From Heliopora coerulea (lineage: Eukaryota > Cnidaria > Anthozoa > Scleralcyonacea > Helioporidae): a stretch of DNA of 64,000 nucleotides. This document shows positions 11,613-23,072 of this stretch, piece by piece (position 1 is the stretch's first letter; every line of letters starts with the position of its first letter). The notes beneath the pieces were generated by a model, which saw only the letters and a program-made list of their open reading frames with translations, was not told the origin of the DNA and searched no databases. Location of the stretch: assembly GCA_030142905.1 (NCBI GenBank), contig JASJOG010000208.1:186001-250000 (forward strand), given 5' to 3'. Made by a program: the position numbers and the translations under genes.

Positions 11613-13680
11613 ATAATAAATATTTTAGTAGTGCTTTTCAGTGGGGCCCTACGATTGCTTTAAAAATAAATAAATACATTATAAAAACAATAAATATATG
11701 ATTAATAACATAAATAACAAAGACTAAAAATTTTAAATAAATAAAAATGTTCGATGTTAAATAAATAATTTACTAGCTTTTAAAAATACATTAACGTTCA
11801 TAATGTTTCTAACGTTCTCTGGAATAGAATTCCATTCCATAACACCATGATGTGCGAGTCGATACTTTCCCCATTTCGTACGAGATGTTGGTATCTGTAG
11901 ATCTGATTTCCTTCTTGTATCATAACCATGCAGTTCCTGTTGTTGAGGATTACGGAAATCGCAATCAAAGACATTGTTAACTACCTTATAAATAAAATGA
12001 AGTCGATGCAGCTTTCTTCTTTTAAACATCGTCTCCCATTCTAACTCTTTCAAGGCTTCAGTCGCAGATGCATGAACAGGCTTATCCAAAATAATTTTTG
12101 CCATTTTATTTTGAAGAATTTGAATTCCACCCATCAATGTTTTATTATTCTTATCTCCCCACACAATGTCTGCGTAATCTAATAGTGGTAAGATTGTTGT
12201 TGTAGTCGGGAGTTTACGTGCTGAAACCGGTAACAAATACTTGATTCTTTTCAATAATCTCAGTCGCTTCTTCGCCTTATTTGTGTTGTGATGTAATCTA
12301 CATGATCCTCCTACGTAAGAGATTCATTAATCATCACTCCTAGATATTTATAACTCTGGATCCTTTCGACATAACAGTCATTTAAAGATACACCAAAGTG
12401 ATCGATTGATTTTAATCTCTTTGGACCCCCAATAGGCATTACTTTAGCTTTAGAAATGTTCAATGAAAGTCTGTGGTCAAATAACCATCTTCCAATTTCC
12501 TTGAGGTCAGTATTCAATTTCTCTTGAAGAACATATGCAGAATTATCTGTACAATAGATTGCTGTGTCGTCGGCAAACAAGGTTACATTAGAATGCTTTA
12601 TGCTTGATGGCATGTTGTTAACATAGAAGGAAAACAAAAGTGGCCCAAGGATACTCCCTTGAGGGATACCCGTTTTGACCTTTTCTTCCTTGGAGATATT
12701 TTGACCGATAACTGTCCTTTGACTTCGTGATGACAAATATGAATGAAACCAGGCTAGATTTCTGCTGGTTACCCCAATATATTTTACCTTATATAACAAT
12801 ATCTGATGGTCTACGGTGTCGAAGGCCTTGCGAAAGTCGAGAAATAAAACACCAGTAAACAGTGTTTTATCCAAGTTTCCCAAGGTTTCATCAACGAACT
12901 GTGTTAAGGGTAATGTGGTTGATCTACCACGACGGAATCCAAATTGCTGATTGGTAAGAATGTTCTTAAAATCTAAGAAACAAATCAGTAGTGAATGTGC
13001 TATCTTCTCGAGTACTTTGCTGATAATTGGCAGAACCGATATTGGACGATAATTATCTTTGAGAGTCTCTTTACCTTGTTTAAAAAGTGCAGACACTTTG
13101 CACATTTCCAAATTTTGAGAAAAGACCCAGTCTCAGAAGATAAATTGAATAGATAGCTAAGAGATGGTGCTATAACCACTGAAGCATCACTTAGTAGACG
13201 AGCGCTAACTTTATCAAGGCCAATGGCCTTATTTACTTTCAATACTGTAACTCCTTTTCCACTACTGAAACATTAATCTTCTCAAATAAAAAATTATTGG
13301 AGGATTTGTCTATCGGATAGTCCTTGTAACGAGCATTCTTAAAATAGCCAAAGATTTTTGATAACATTTTACCCATTGTCGCGAAATGATTATTCATTAT
13401 TTCAGCGATGCTCATCGTGTCTTGATGTACTTTACCATCATCTTCAATTATAGAAATTCCTCTAATTTTTGACGGGAGAGTTTCTTTAATAGCTTTCCAC
13501 ATTTTTGATCCATCGTATTTTGAACCTTCAATAAGTTTACAAAAATATTTTGATATTAAATCTCTCTCCATGGTACTAGCATGTATAAAGAACCACCAAT
13601 GTAATAAACGAGTCAGAGATGCAATACTTGTAATGCATCTTAATGGAACTATGTATCCATCAAATGTGACAGGCACACCA
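11548..13680 (-). mobile_element. 5'-truncated LINE (jockey/CR1/L2-like) reverse transcriptase
   Basis: Minus-strand frames carry the RT domain of a non-LTR retrotransposon: YRPISVLPIISKVLEK, FGFRRGRSTT, LFLDFRKAFDTVDH, TGIPQGSILGPLLFSFYVNN and the catalytic LFADDTAIYC, all in 12,311-13,111. The pre-RT part is in 13,000-13,676 in two other frames. The C-terminal HTRRKSDLQ-type region (GYDTRRKSDLQIP, HHGVMEWNSIP) is in 11,757-12,254. At least two frame changes separate these blocks, and there is no endonuclease domain, so the copy is dead on arrival. On its own strand it ends in an AAAT then (GAAA)n tail, seen on the plus strand as the TTTC tract at 11,548-11,603. It abuts the end of the 186-bp tandem array. 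Confidence 0.92.
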
Positions 13681-14023
13681 TCCCACCCCCAAAGTTTCCA
13701 TTTGTTATACTACTGTTTTGCTTTTCAAAGACTTGGACTTGAGTAACTATAGATATACATGTACATGTAATTAAATGATGTTCACAGTGAAAAACTGAAA
13801 GGCTTTAATTTGTATAATCTTAATGTAAAGTGCCACAAAATGAAGCATGTAGAGTCCAGTTTTTAAAATACAGGGTGCTGTACAATGTTTGTTCATTAAT
13901 ATACAAAGTGTAAAACCACATGATGATGACTGTGAAACTTTCTAAGGGAATGCTTTTTACAGTATATGTGTTTTTGTTTTGAATAAGGTCAGAGTTTAAC
14001 AAGTGTCTGAAAATTTATCTTAC

Positions 14024-14127
14024 CTTTTAACAGAACATTTCTAAGAATAAAAAATACACTTAGTGGAAGTGCAAACATTGCGACTGAGAATAGCAATAAA
14101 TGTTTTCGAACACCAATGTCAGCAGAA
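14024..14127 (-). CDS. VMA21-like protein, exon 2
   Basis: 104 nt between a TTTTTTAG acceptor and a GTAAGA donor, in phase with exon 1. It codes for one hydrophobic segment (HLLLFSVAMFALPLSVFFIL) followed by RNVLLK. This matches the first membrane helix of VMA21 in position and pattern. The exon ends in phase 1, so at least one more exon, with the second membrane helix and the C-terminal tail, is required. I did not find it in the window. Confidence 0.5.
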
Positions 14128-14437
14128 CTAAAAAACCAGAAATGGAAACAATGATATTATATTAGCCATCAAACCTACCTCTGTGATAACAAAAATAATC
14201 AAATAATAGTAATGAAACAGCATAAATTAACAATTTCATAACATTACAATATATTTAACCTCTGACATACATGGAACTGCAGATAGTATTGACTCACTGC
14301 TAAGATAAATGTAATAGGTATAATTTATGTGCTGAGATACCTGAACTCCGGGGTCTCTTAAGCAACCACTTACTGCAAGTTTCCGAAAAAGGATGACGTC
14401 AACAGAGGTCCTTTTTCTCATGACGGATACCACTGAC

Positions 14438-14517
14438 CTGAGAGAAAGAGAGCTATTACGGTATGACGGTTGGACAGAAGGCTCGTTTGTTAAAGTTTGT
14501 TTACACTTGGACGCCAT
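14438..14517 (-). CDS. VMA21-like V-ATPase assembly protein, exon 1 with start codon
   Basis: The frame starts MASKCKQTLTNEPSVQPSYR at 14,517 and reaches a CTCAG|GTCAGT donor at 14,437. Joined in phase to exon 2, it gives a short polar N-terminus ending RNSSLSL(S), then the hydrophobic helix, about 61 residues in all. VMA21 is a two-helix ER protein of about 100 residues that helps assemble the V-ATPase Vo sector; its N-terminus has the same layout (polar, then R-N-x-S-S-L, then helix). Reading on past the donor gives a longer ORF of 93 residues, but that ignores the splice signal. Identification is from pattern only and is moderate. Confidence 0.5.
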
Positions 14518-14657
14518 TTTTATCGATAAGTTTCTCTCATTTTATACTTTTTAAAGATCAAGTTCCAGACGTATTACGTAAAATATCAACATGCATACAT
14601 TTGCTTTGGTCATAATTTCATGCCCGCAGTTTTGAGGGAGTAGAGGTTATGTAATTC

Positions 14658-14940
14658 TTAAAAAACGAGTAGTAGTGCTTTATTAGATTTAAAACACCAA
14701 GCCAGAGCCGAGTATTTTAGATCCGACAAACCCCTTGCTATGAGTTTTCTAAATATCTTCAAACACGAACCTCTTAATACTCTAATTCGAGAAGAAAGTT
14801 TGAGAATTACTGTTTCCAAAGCTGCAAAAAATTTAAGGAGAAGAGTAGGCGTGTTTTTATCGCAATTAAAGACACGACACGGTTATGATTTTCCTTTATA
14901 TTTTCCTCATGAGTTATTAATGAGTTATTAAAGTGACTTC
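14658..14940. repeat. interspersed repeat, family R1 copy 1
   Basis: AAAACGAGTAGTAGTGCTTTAT through GATTTTCCTTTATATTTTCC. The same order of blocks is found at 20,428-20,705, and the 5' part, inverted, at 31,948-32,035. The 63-residue ORF at 14,740-14,931 lies inside and is not conserved in copy 2. Confidence 0.6.
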
Positions 14941-14948
14941 ACAGTGTA

Positions 14949-15070
14949 AGGCCCAGTTCAAACGTCAAACTTTTTATGTGCCGAATCTAATGTTAATGAA
15001 CAAGATCCTTTGTCTAAACTGATTTGCATTTGGTTCGGCACATGAAAAGTTCGACGTTTGAACTGGGCCT
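14949..15070. mobile_element. MITE-like hairpin element, 122 bp
   Basis: AGGCCCAGTTCAAACGTC at the left end is mirrored by GACGTTTGAACTGGGCCT at the right, and pairing continues inward (TGTGCCGAATC / GGTTCGGCACA). Terminal inverted repeats are about 38 bp, nearly the whole element; no ORF. Confidence 0.8.
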
Positions 15071-16530
15071 AAGTGGCCTCTTGATGCAGCTGTAGCAGAC
15101 TGTTGCAATCCAGTGGTTGCCAGTCCTTAACAGCCAACTAATGACTCATCGCGACGAATGAAAGGTGAGACTAGTCTGGAAGCTAAACTAACTTACGCAA
15201 TAAAGGAAAGCCAATGTGTCGACTGCACTTCCACTTTAGAAACTGAATAAAAGGTCGTATCTTAATAAAAGATAAAGCTAGTTCAAACACGTGTTTAAGT
15301 GTTTCATCCGGGGTTCCAAACACGGGAAAATAATGAAAATAGGACGTCAAAGACCCGACGTTTTAGTTGTTTTTGAGTGCGTGGAGTCCCTTGATGAAAA
15401 CACAATAAACGAGTTTTTGAACTAGCTTCTCAAACTAGTATTTGCAATGATTTATTGCACGTTTAGAAAATGGCCAAAGACACTTGACCAATCAGCGTCC
15501 AGAAATACAGATCTCTATTTTCCATTGTGTGTTGGTGGGTCAAAGTGGCGTGGGCTGTGAAGCGTAGAGAAAATGCAGGGTTAAAGTAGAAGAGCTCTAA
15601 TCAGTATTCCCTATATAGGAAATACTAATAAGGTCAATTGTTTTCCTATGTTTAAAACTTTATCAGTATTCCCTAAATATGGAATACTAATGCCTAACTT
15701 AAAGAATACAAATAAGATTCACCCTTCTAAACTGTGATAGATTCAAAGACAATTATACGTTTATGAAGTTAAATTACATATTTTAAAGCTCGAACATGAC
15801 AAACACAACTTTTAAACAATATTGTATTGCTTCAATTTTATCTTAGTGATCCCACCCAATCTCTCACACTGTGTGCCAAATTGGTGAGATGAACTGGTAA
15901 ATCGTTACTCAAAATGAAATCTCAAGCGGATGTTCTCGTACTTAACTACAAGTCTGGTACTTACAATTGGCAAGATATGGTGTATAACATTTTATTTTAA
16001 CGCCTTCTAGATAAATGTTATAAGCCAGCAATGAACTTCGTTCGCACTAATACTCTTCATATCAACAGGGACAGATGGATATTCTTCGTCAAGCCTAAAA
16101 GTTTGAGTATTCCAGTATCGTGCCCAAGCTTTAAATAAATTCACTGCCCATTAAGTGCTTTCACGAGCTTCTTTTTTAGGATTTTTTCCCTTTTCTCTTT
16201 GCCCAGTTTCTTCGACTTGTACTGCCGTCTGAAACCGGATCTTTTTGTTTTGTCTCTTCCTCCTCATTTCAACCAACGTAATCTGATTAATCAAAAGACT
16301 CACTTCGAAGCAAGTCCTGCGTGGTCACCTCCGCCTTCAGCATCTCAGCCTTCGAAAATTGACTCGTAAACACCGTCAAAAGCTTCTCAAAAATCTAACC
16401 ATACACTTGCGATAACTCCGCAGTTGATTACTGATTACCTGTTTACTGATTACGGATTACCAGATGAGCACGTACAGCCATGCAAAATAACATACAACAA
16501 TACAAAGCATCCTGACTTCGTCCATTTTCT
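15071..16530. other. intergenic, small direct repeats only
   Basis: No gene supported. Two related CAGTATTCCCTA...GGAATACTAAT segments at about 15,602-15,630 and 15,664-15,692 form a short direct/inverted cluster. Confidence 0.35.
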
Positions 16531-16531
16531 A

Positions 16532-16680
16532 AGGTGGTTAGAGAATGGACACTCGTGCTTTATGGGATTTAGCGTCTCTTGCATTAAATAGAAAGCAAAT
16601 CGGGCTTCGCCCTCATGGCTCTCTATTTAATGCTCGGAACACTAAATCCCATAGAGCATTCGCGTCATTTTCTAACCCAT
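16532..16680. repeat. foldback hairpin, 149 bp
   Basis: The left arm (GGTTAGAGAATGG, TGCTTTATGGGATTTAG, GCATTAAATAG) is mirrored by the right arm (CTATTTAATGC, CTAAATCCCATAGAGCA, CATTTTCTAACCC). Pairing extends almost to the centre at GGGCTTCGCCC, which is itself a small palindrome. No ORF. Confidence 0.8.
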
Positions 16681-16899
16681 TTGTATAAATAAATTTGTAT
16701 AAGTAAAATTTGTATAAGTAAATTAGGAAATGTGATTCTGATCACCAGTGATTTTCCGACAGGTTTTCAGTGGTTAACAAAATGCATGCGTGTGATGTGA
16801 TATACTTTCATAGATTGGCTACTGTAATTCATAAATTATTAATGAGTTTGAGAAAGGAAGTTATCAAATAGTAATACCTGAATTTGTAAATACAAGTGT

Positions 16900-17563
16900 A
16901 TTTGGGAATGCTCTTAAATACCGTAAGGTATGAGACAGGATTGAAACAACTTGTGAATTGGTATGGGAAATGGTGAATGACTGCATTGCTGTCTTTGATG
17001 AAGATACTTTTGCAGTTCTTAACGAGGAAACGTAAACGTGAAGCTGAAGAAAGAACAAGGTATCTTATGGAAAGAAGAATTAATTATGTACCATTAATCT
17101 GTAGTTCTGAAACAAGGAAAAGGAAGTTGATTACTTCTTTCTTGCCCAAATCTTACAAAGTTGCAGTGTTCATTCAAAACTGTCATTCTTGCCCTCCACC
17201 AGAACTGGAAATGTAATGAAAAAACCCCAGACACTCCTATGAAAACTGCCTTATCATCTATCATTGTAGCTCAGTCTGACCCACCTAACTCGCTTGACAA
17301 TATTTCTTCATTAACCATTATGGTTACCTCTAAGTTAGGCACTCCATCACGTATAGCTGTTTCTTCAGCTCCACAGAGGGTTATCACTTCATTATCAAAC
17401 AGTGTTGTTTCATCTGTCAGAAAGGTAGCTTTTCATCAGTTAGCAGTTCAATCATTTGTACAGATCATAAAAATGAGTATGATGCGGCCTTTTACAGGGA
17501 TAGGGTGAAAGCTATGAAGAATTCTGAAATTTTAAGCCTAATTAAGAATGTCTTTGTTCCTTG
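16900..17563 (+). pseudogene. broken unknown ORF (frameshifts)
   Basis: Short plus-strand frames read in succession with coding-like composition: VNDCIAVFDEDTFAVLNEET, then KRKREAEERTRYLMERR, then a Ser/Val-rich stretch, then YDAAFYRDRVKAMKNSEIL up to VFVP and a TGA at 17,561-17,563. They sit in three frames, so at least two frameshifts are needed. An AATAAA follows at about 17,604. I do not recognise the family. It could be a decayed transposon ORF or a retrocopy. Confidence 0.35.
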
Positions 17564-18033
17564 ATGTAATAACTATGTTATTTTTTAATTTAAAAGATCA
17601 AGAATAAAATTGCATTTCACACCACAATAAAATGAAGTACAAAGTTGACTATTTCTGTAAAGGCTAGCTATTTCTTTATGAAAATTATTAAAAAACTGCA
17701 ATTTGAGGGCTTTAGAGTTTGCTCACAATAGTATTCAAAATGTAGGAAATGGCATTTCAGAGGCTCAAAATTCTAAAATTTTCGGGGGAAGCATGCCTCC
17801 GGATCCCCCTGGAAAAGTTATGACTAAGTGAAAAAAATTCTAGATCCGCCCCTGATTACGATTGTTTCCGTAGGTTTGTTGTGAGTGCGTCTGAATCGAT
17901 CAGATACAGTATGCTGTTTGGGGTGAAAATTGTCCAAAAAAATATGAAGTACTTTGGCCTCATCGTAGCGGCTGGAGAGTTTCACGTCAGACTCATGACT
18001 GAGTTACGTCACAGGTGTTATTTTATATTAGTA

Positions 18034-18254
18034 AAGGGCCGTTAACACGTTTTTTAATGTTAATGCAAAATGTGTTCAACAGATTTTGCACATTACAATT
18101 CTAATCCTGGTGTATGTAATAAACTCATGACAATCTGTGCAGCAAGATATCCGCTTATGATTCGCTATAATTTGTCCTCGACACTCTTGTCAGTTAAACA
18201 CATGCACCAAGATATCAGTGCCAAGGCACAAAATCGCACGTGTAAACAGCCCTT
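18034..18254. mobile_element. short TIR element, family T1 copy 1
   Basis: Ends are AAGGGCCGTTAACACG and CGTGTAAACAGCCCTT. The ends match the T1 family at 24,709, 52,017 and 58,966 (AGGGC...TTTACACG). The 124-residue ORF across it is accidental. Confidence 0.6.
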
Positions 18255-19536
18255 AATGTATCAGTCAAACCCGATCTTTACCATCCCTAAGGGACGCTGT
18301 GGAAAATTTGATAATTGTGTACATCGCGAGGGTTGGACATTCGCAGGCAATCATCGCCTAAGGAAAAGAATTAAATGTTCCTGTATTCTGTATTCTGTAC
18401 TAAAAACTGTAGGAGGCAAGGTTTGTTTTGATGTTTTAGTATAGTTGAATGGTTCTTTTATGTATTTCATTACTATACTCAATAAAGTCTTCATAAAATT
18501 AATGAAGATTGTTGCGTATAGTTGTCCCGTCCTGTCAACTATTTCGTATCCGATTTAAAAAGTAAAAAGAAAACAAAACATCTTTTTGATAACTTTACGA
18601 ATTTTCATTGTCCACATGTTTTGCCTAGTTGCGAAATGTCTTGCAATCACATTTTAATGTCTCTACTGTGCGGCATTTTTACCTGATTTTGGTCCCAATT
18701 TTGACGATTTCGTAACAGTGTTGAAAAAAAGAATTCAAATTCTCGGAGTAGTGCATGAGCGTGATGGGATTTGACAGACAAATTAATACGAGTGCATAGC
18801 AGGAAAACATAATTTGTTCAAGACTATCCAAAAAATTACATCTTCGTATCCCTGAAAACTTTCAAAGTTAAATGCTCTAAGGTGTATTGTGACGCATCTG
18901 GATGGTTACAAAAAAGTCAAAAACATGTGTTAGCTTTGAATAGAAAAAAACACACACCGTGGCTGTTTGTTTAAAATAGTACTAACCTAAACTTCACTCT
19001 ATAATTTGCAAAACTTTTAGAGAAACCTGATTCAAAACTGAAATCAAGACCCTAAGCCTACCATAATCGTAATAGTAATTCTTTAAAAGAAAACAGAAGT
19101 GAGAGAAAGACAAGAAAAGCTTAAAATTAGAATTTTAAATGCCACTGAGGCGAAAGAACCTTGATACTTTACGATAAGGGAGAATTAGAACACCTTTACA
19201 TTAAGCATCAATGGAATTCTTGGTTCGTCAAAATCTTATTTATCTCCGGATATATTCAGAATTTTGAAATACGCAAATTGGGTTCCTCATGATTTCACAT
19301 ACTCGAAAAGGACTCAATAAAATTCATAAAATGGTGAATATCTTCGGAAAGAGAAGGTAGAAAATATTGATACTTTGCATGAGTATTAAACAAATCACAG
19401 GCAAACACGCATTTCCGAAAACTTATCATTGCCAAATGTCAGCAAATGAAAATCGATGTCTGGTTTTCTTATGTAGTCATTGCTGCCCTAGTAAAAACAT
19501 AGTAGCACTATTCCTGCATTATGCTTTTTCTTTTAG
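18255..19536. other. no supported gene
   Basis: AT-rich. I looked here for upstream exons of the CLPB-like gene (the region coding for the conserved IxGQ motif) and saw none. Confidence 0.35.
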
Positions 19537-20154
19537 CAATCAGAAGGCGAGAGCATGGATGATATGACGAGGATCATCCTCTTGTGTTTCTCTTTCTTGG
19601 ATCATCTGGAATAGGTATGCAGATGTCAACTACGTTGACTCCATTGGTGCGTTGAGAGAGGTGTAGCATCGGCGTGGCGAAAATTCATGAGGTAAACAAA
19701 AGCTTTAGTTTGGAACATCTTAGTTATGAGCACTGATATTCAGGTTTTCCACAGGAATTTTATTTTTACCTTGACTTCCGCCATTTTCGCCAAGCCGACT
19801 GTGCTCCTCCTTTGGTTCTTCGACTGGTTCCAGTAATTTTTAAGTTTAAGATCGATGTCTTCGAAGCGTTATGCCTTTTCAATTGTGACTTCACGTGCCT
19901 AGATTGAGATAGAACCTATTTCTCCCGAAACGGATTTCTGTCATATTCTGTACACTTTAACTTTTCATCCCAGATTTTGCTAAACAAATTTTAAATTATT
20001 GAATCAATTCAAAATCGTTTTGAAAATTTAAAGAAAATTGCTTTAAACTCTGATTTATCACACCGAGAATTGCAATGACCTATTTTAGAAAGAAAATATT
20101 ATGTTTTCGTTTTCATAAATTTAACCAACGTAAAGTTTTGAGTATGATATGTAC

Positions 20155-20190
20155 CTGGATGTATGTATGTATGTACGTATGTACGTACGG
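20155..20190. repeat. GTAT/GTAC microsatellite
   Basis: ATGTATGTATGTATGTACG-type tetranucleotide run in the first intron of the CLPB-like fragment. Confidence 0.75.
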
Positions 20191-20427
20191 CAAATTGCAA
20201 AATTCATGGCAGAAAACATATCAACTTATGAACAAATGAAGGGTTTTATATTTTCACTTTATTCTCAATTCAACAGTCAGAAAAGATATGCTACGTGTTT
20301 TTTGGTAGATTCATTAGCCACTTTAATGTATTAAGGGTGACTGAAATATTGTTCGTAACAGATTTACGTATACATGCTTTTTACAATAGCATGATTATAT
20401 TTGTATGCGTGTATATATGTAATATTT

Positions 20428-20705
20428 AAAAACCGAGCAGGAGTGCTTTATCGGGATTTAAAACACGAGGCAATAGCCGAGTGTTTTAGACCCGATAAAG
20501 CACGAACTGCGAGTTATTTAAATGTCTTCTAAAATGAACTTCCTAATACGCTAATTCGTGAAGAAAGTTTGGAAATTTATCTTTCGTAAGCTGAAAAAAT
20601 TGAACTTCTTCACGTATAAAGGCAAATGTATCTTCATCAGATATATAGATCCGACACGCTTATGATTTTCTTTTGTCTTTTTCTCATGAATTAATAATGA
20701 ATTTT
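20428..20705. repeat. interspersed repeat, family R1 copy 2
   Basis: Matches 14,658-14,940: AAAACCGAGCAGGAGTGCTTTAT, TTTAAAACACGAGGCAATAGCC, GCTAATTCGTGAAGAAAGTTT, GGCTTATGATTTTC-like 3' block. Diverged copy with frameshifts. Confidence 0.6.
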
Positions 20706-20777
20706 GGAAATATATATATATAAATAAGATTATACATATGTTGATTACTTATTGACCGTATATGAAATGTTAGCAGA

Positions 20778-20945
20778 AAAATGTTTGCCTGAAGTTTTCG
20801 TAAACTGGCTGGTTGCTTTTTCGTCAAATCAGCTTGGAAATTTTCCCACCAAAACTTGCCGGTCAGTTTGAAAAACTTATTACACGCTAGCCAGCCAATT
20901 AGCGTGCGTCATTTTGCATACAGACCGGATAGCGAGCTCAGCAAT
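20778..20945 (-). repeat. interspersed repeat, family R2 copy
   Basis: Contains, inverted, GACCGGATAGCGAGCTC and GCGTGCGTCATTTTGCATAC, shared with 25,085-25,215 and 58,505-58,625 (CGCTATCCGGTCTGTACGC). Confidence 0.6.
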
Positions 20946-21423
20946 ATAATAAATATGAATGTTTAATAGTTGTTACAACACAATTATAGTCTTTGTAAAT
21001 TAGAATTCAAATATAATCACCAAAACGTTGTCAAATATTTGGTATAGGTTTATTTTCATAAAATTCACATTTTCAAGTACTACGTATTTTTCATGCAGCG
21101 CCAGTATACATCTTTTCCCAGTGATCCTTTCCTCAACATTCTTTACATTGTAGTACGTTTTGAAACATACGTACGTTTTAACATATCAAAAGATATGTTA
21201 AAACAATATACACAATATTTTTCATAATCATTTCTTGCCCTCTCAAGGTTATTTTTTCTTTGGTGTTCATCAAAACATGGTAGAGGCACCTGAAAAGTTA
21301 GCATACAAGTCTCTGATTGAGACCAGATACATGGCCAAACTGCCGTAATTGTTAAAAATATACCATGTCAGACTTAACAAGAGAATGTATTGCGATATAT
21401 GTTAGAAATGTGGGAGCTTGGAG

Positions 21424-21634
21424 ATATCTTGAATGATAGATGAACGTCTGTGAAGCCCTTACCTCAGAAAAACGATTTCTGAGCCCCAAACGAGGATCGG
21501 TAAGACGCTCTAACTCAATAGTTAGAGCGTCTCATCGGTCGTCAGAAGGTTGCGGGTTCGATCCCCGTCTGGCGCTCAGAAATCGTTTTACTGAGGTTAG
21601 AGCTTCACTAACGTTCATCTATCATTCAAGATAA
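21424..21634. mobile_element. foldback element carrying a tRNA-like core
   Basis: The outer arms are inverted copies: TATCTTGAATGATAGATGAA at the left and TTCATCTATCATTCAAGATA at the right, with pairing through CAGAAAAACGATTTCTGAGC. The centre is a tRNA-like sequence. It lies about 80 bp before the Walker A exon of the CLPB-like fragment. Confidence 0.8.
21505..21578 (+). repeat. tRNA-derived core with intact B box
   Basis: GGTTCGATCCC (21,556-21,566) is a canonical RNA polymerase III B box in a TGCGGGTTCGATCCCCGTC T-arm. The D-arm/A-box part is changed to GACGCTCTAAC-TCAATA-GTTAGAGCGTC, a perfect 11-bp hairpin. Not a functional tRNA gene. Confidence 0.75.
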
Positions 21635-22794
21635 TGTATTCATGCATGCATTGTCCAAGATCTTTTAATATATCATTTTTCTTGCATTTAATAAATACAT
21701 TTATTTTTGTTATTAGGAAAAACTGAACTCGTTAAGCTAGTTGCAAAATTTCTTCATAAAGATAACAAAAAGGTTAAACGACCGTTGCCTGAGCAAATTG
21801 CCAGTACTCCAGTTACTGTATTATCAGCTGTAGTGTTTTTTGTTTGTTTATTTTATTTTATCTTATTTTATTTTGTCTGTGTTTTTATTTTTATTTCATT
21901 TTATTTATGTTTTTTTTTTAATTTCTTCAAGTTAATATGAAAATATCAGCCAGTGTTTGAAACAGTCGTTTTTAGGTTTGTAGCTGTGAAAATATGGAAG
22001 GACGAATGCCTGACAACCTATCCTTAACATGATAGAACCAAGAATTGAAATCAATCTATTTGTGTTCTTTTGTTTTTATTTTATTTTTCTCTTTTGTTTT
22101 GTTTTGTTTTACTAGTCGGTCAAGTCAGGCTTTTATTTGTCAAAAAGGAAATGCAAAACTAGTTACCGGTCAGCTGATACAGTGAATATGAAATGGCAAC
22201 TAAGTTGAAAAACGGGTTCATATCTCTGACATCATGACAACCCAAGATGGTTTTAAGTCTAACCGCTCCATCGAAGTGCTGTGGCTTTCCTGAGAGAGAG
22301 TTTTTCAAGTTTTGTCTTTAAATAAGTAAATGTTTTCACGTTAAACATTATGCGAATAACTCTTTTTTATTTGTATTGAATTAAATGTTCAAATTTCTAG
22401 AGGTTTATTCTTCTGGATATGTCAGAGTTTCAGGAGAAGCACGAGGTAAATTGCCTCTTAGTCTACTCATCTACTTCCATGTTCGAACAGCTCATGTTCT
22501 TATATTTTCATCATAGGCGAGAGAAGTAAGTACTTCAAACAGGGTGAAATTTTCATAACAGGCTTTCACTAGTAGATGCCATCCGCTTTGAAAATCACTA
22601 ACTGATCGGGTGCTAATGTGAGGAAGTCAAAATTTTATTTTTTACTTGTCAGGTTGCAAAGACGATTGGGTCACCTCATGGATATACAGGTCATGATCAA
22701 GGAGGGCAGTTGACGAAAGCTTTGCGCGAATGTCCTAATGCTGTTGTTCTTTTTGACGAAGTTTGTTAACCAAATACATATACGCATACAAACA

Positions 22795-22855
22795 GGCAGA
22801 CAGACAGGCTGACAGACAGACAGATAGACAGGTGGACGGGTGCTTACCTGACAGA
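22795..22855. repeat. GACA/GACAG microsatellite
   Basis: CAGACAGACAGGCTGACAGA-type repeat in the intron before the last CLPB-like exon. Confidence 0.8.
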
Positions 22856-22944
22856 CAGAATGATGAACGGACGAATAGATGGACGAAATTACTTATTATG
22901 TGATTGACTGACCAGCTATCAAGCTGGCTGGCAGACGTGACTTT

Positions 22945-23072
22945 TTTTGATTGATTGAATGTTTTATTGCTTGATTAATTAATTGATTGGTCAATCGACT
23001 GATCGATCAATTGATTGATAGATTGGCTGATTGATTAGCTGATTGATTGGCTGATTGATTTTTTGATTGATA
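22945..23072. repeat. GATT microsatellite
   Basis: Degenerate TTGATTGATTGA array directly upstream of the exon at 23,084. It lies where the polypyrimidine tract of the acceptor would be expected. Confidence 0.75.

Noticed and set aside
14236..14517. 93-residue minus ORF as a complete gene
   Set aside because: A good donor lies at 14,437; using it joins in phase to a hydrophobic exon, and the remainder is intron.
14740..14931. 63-residue ORF with a protein-like look
   Set aside because: It lies in repeat family R1, and the second copy at 20.5 kb does not keep the frame.
18070..18444. 124-residue plus ORF
   Set aside because: It spans a TIR element and has no recognisable domain.
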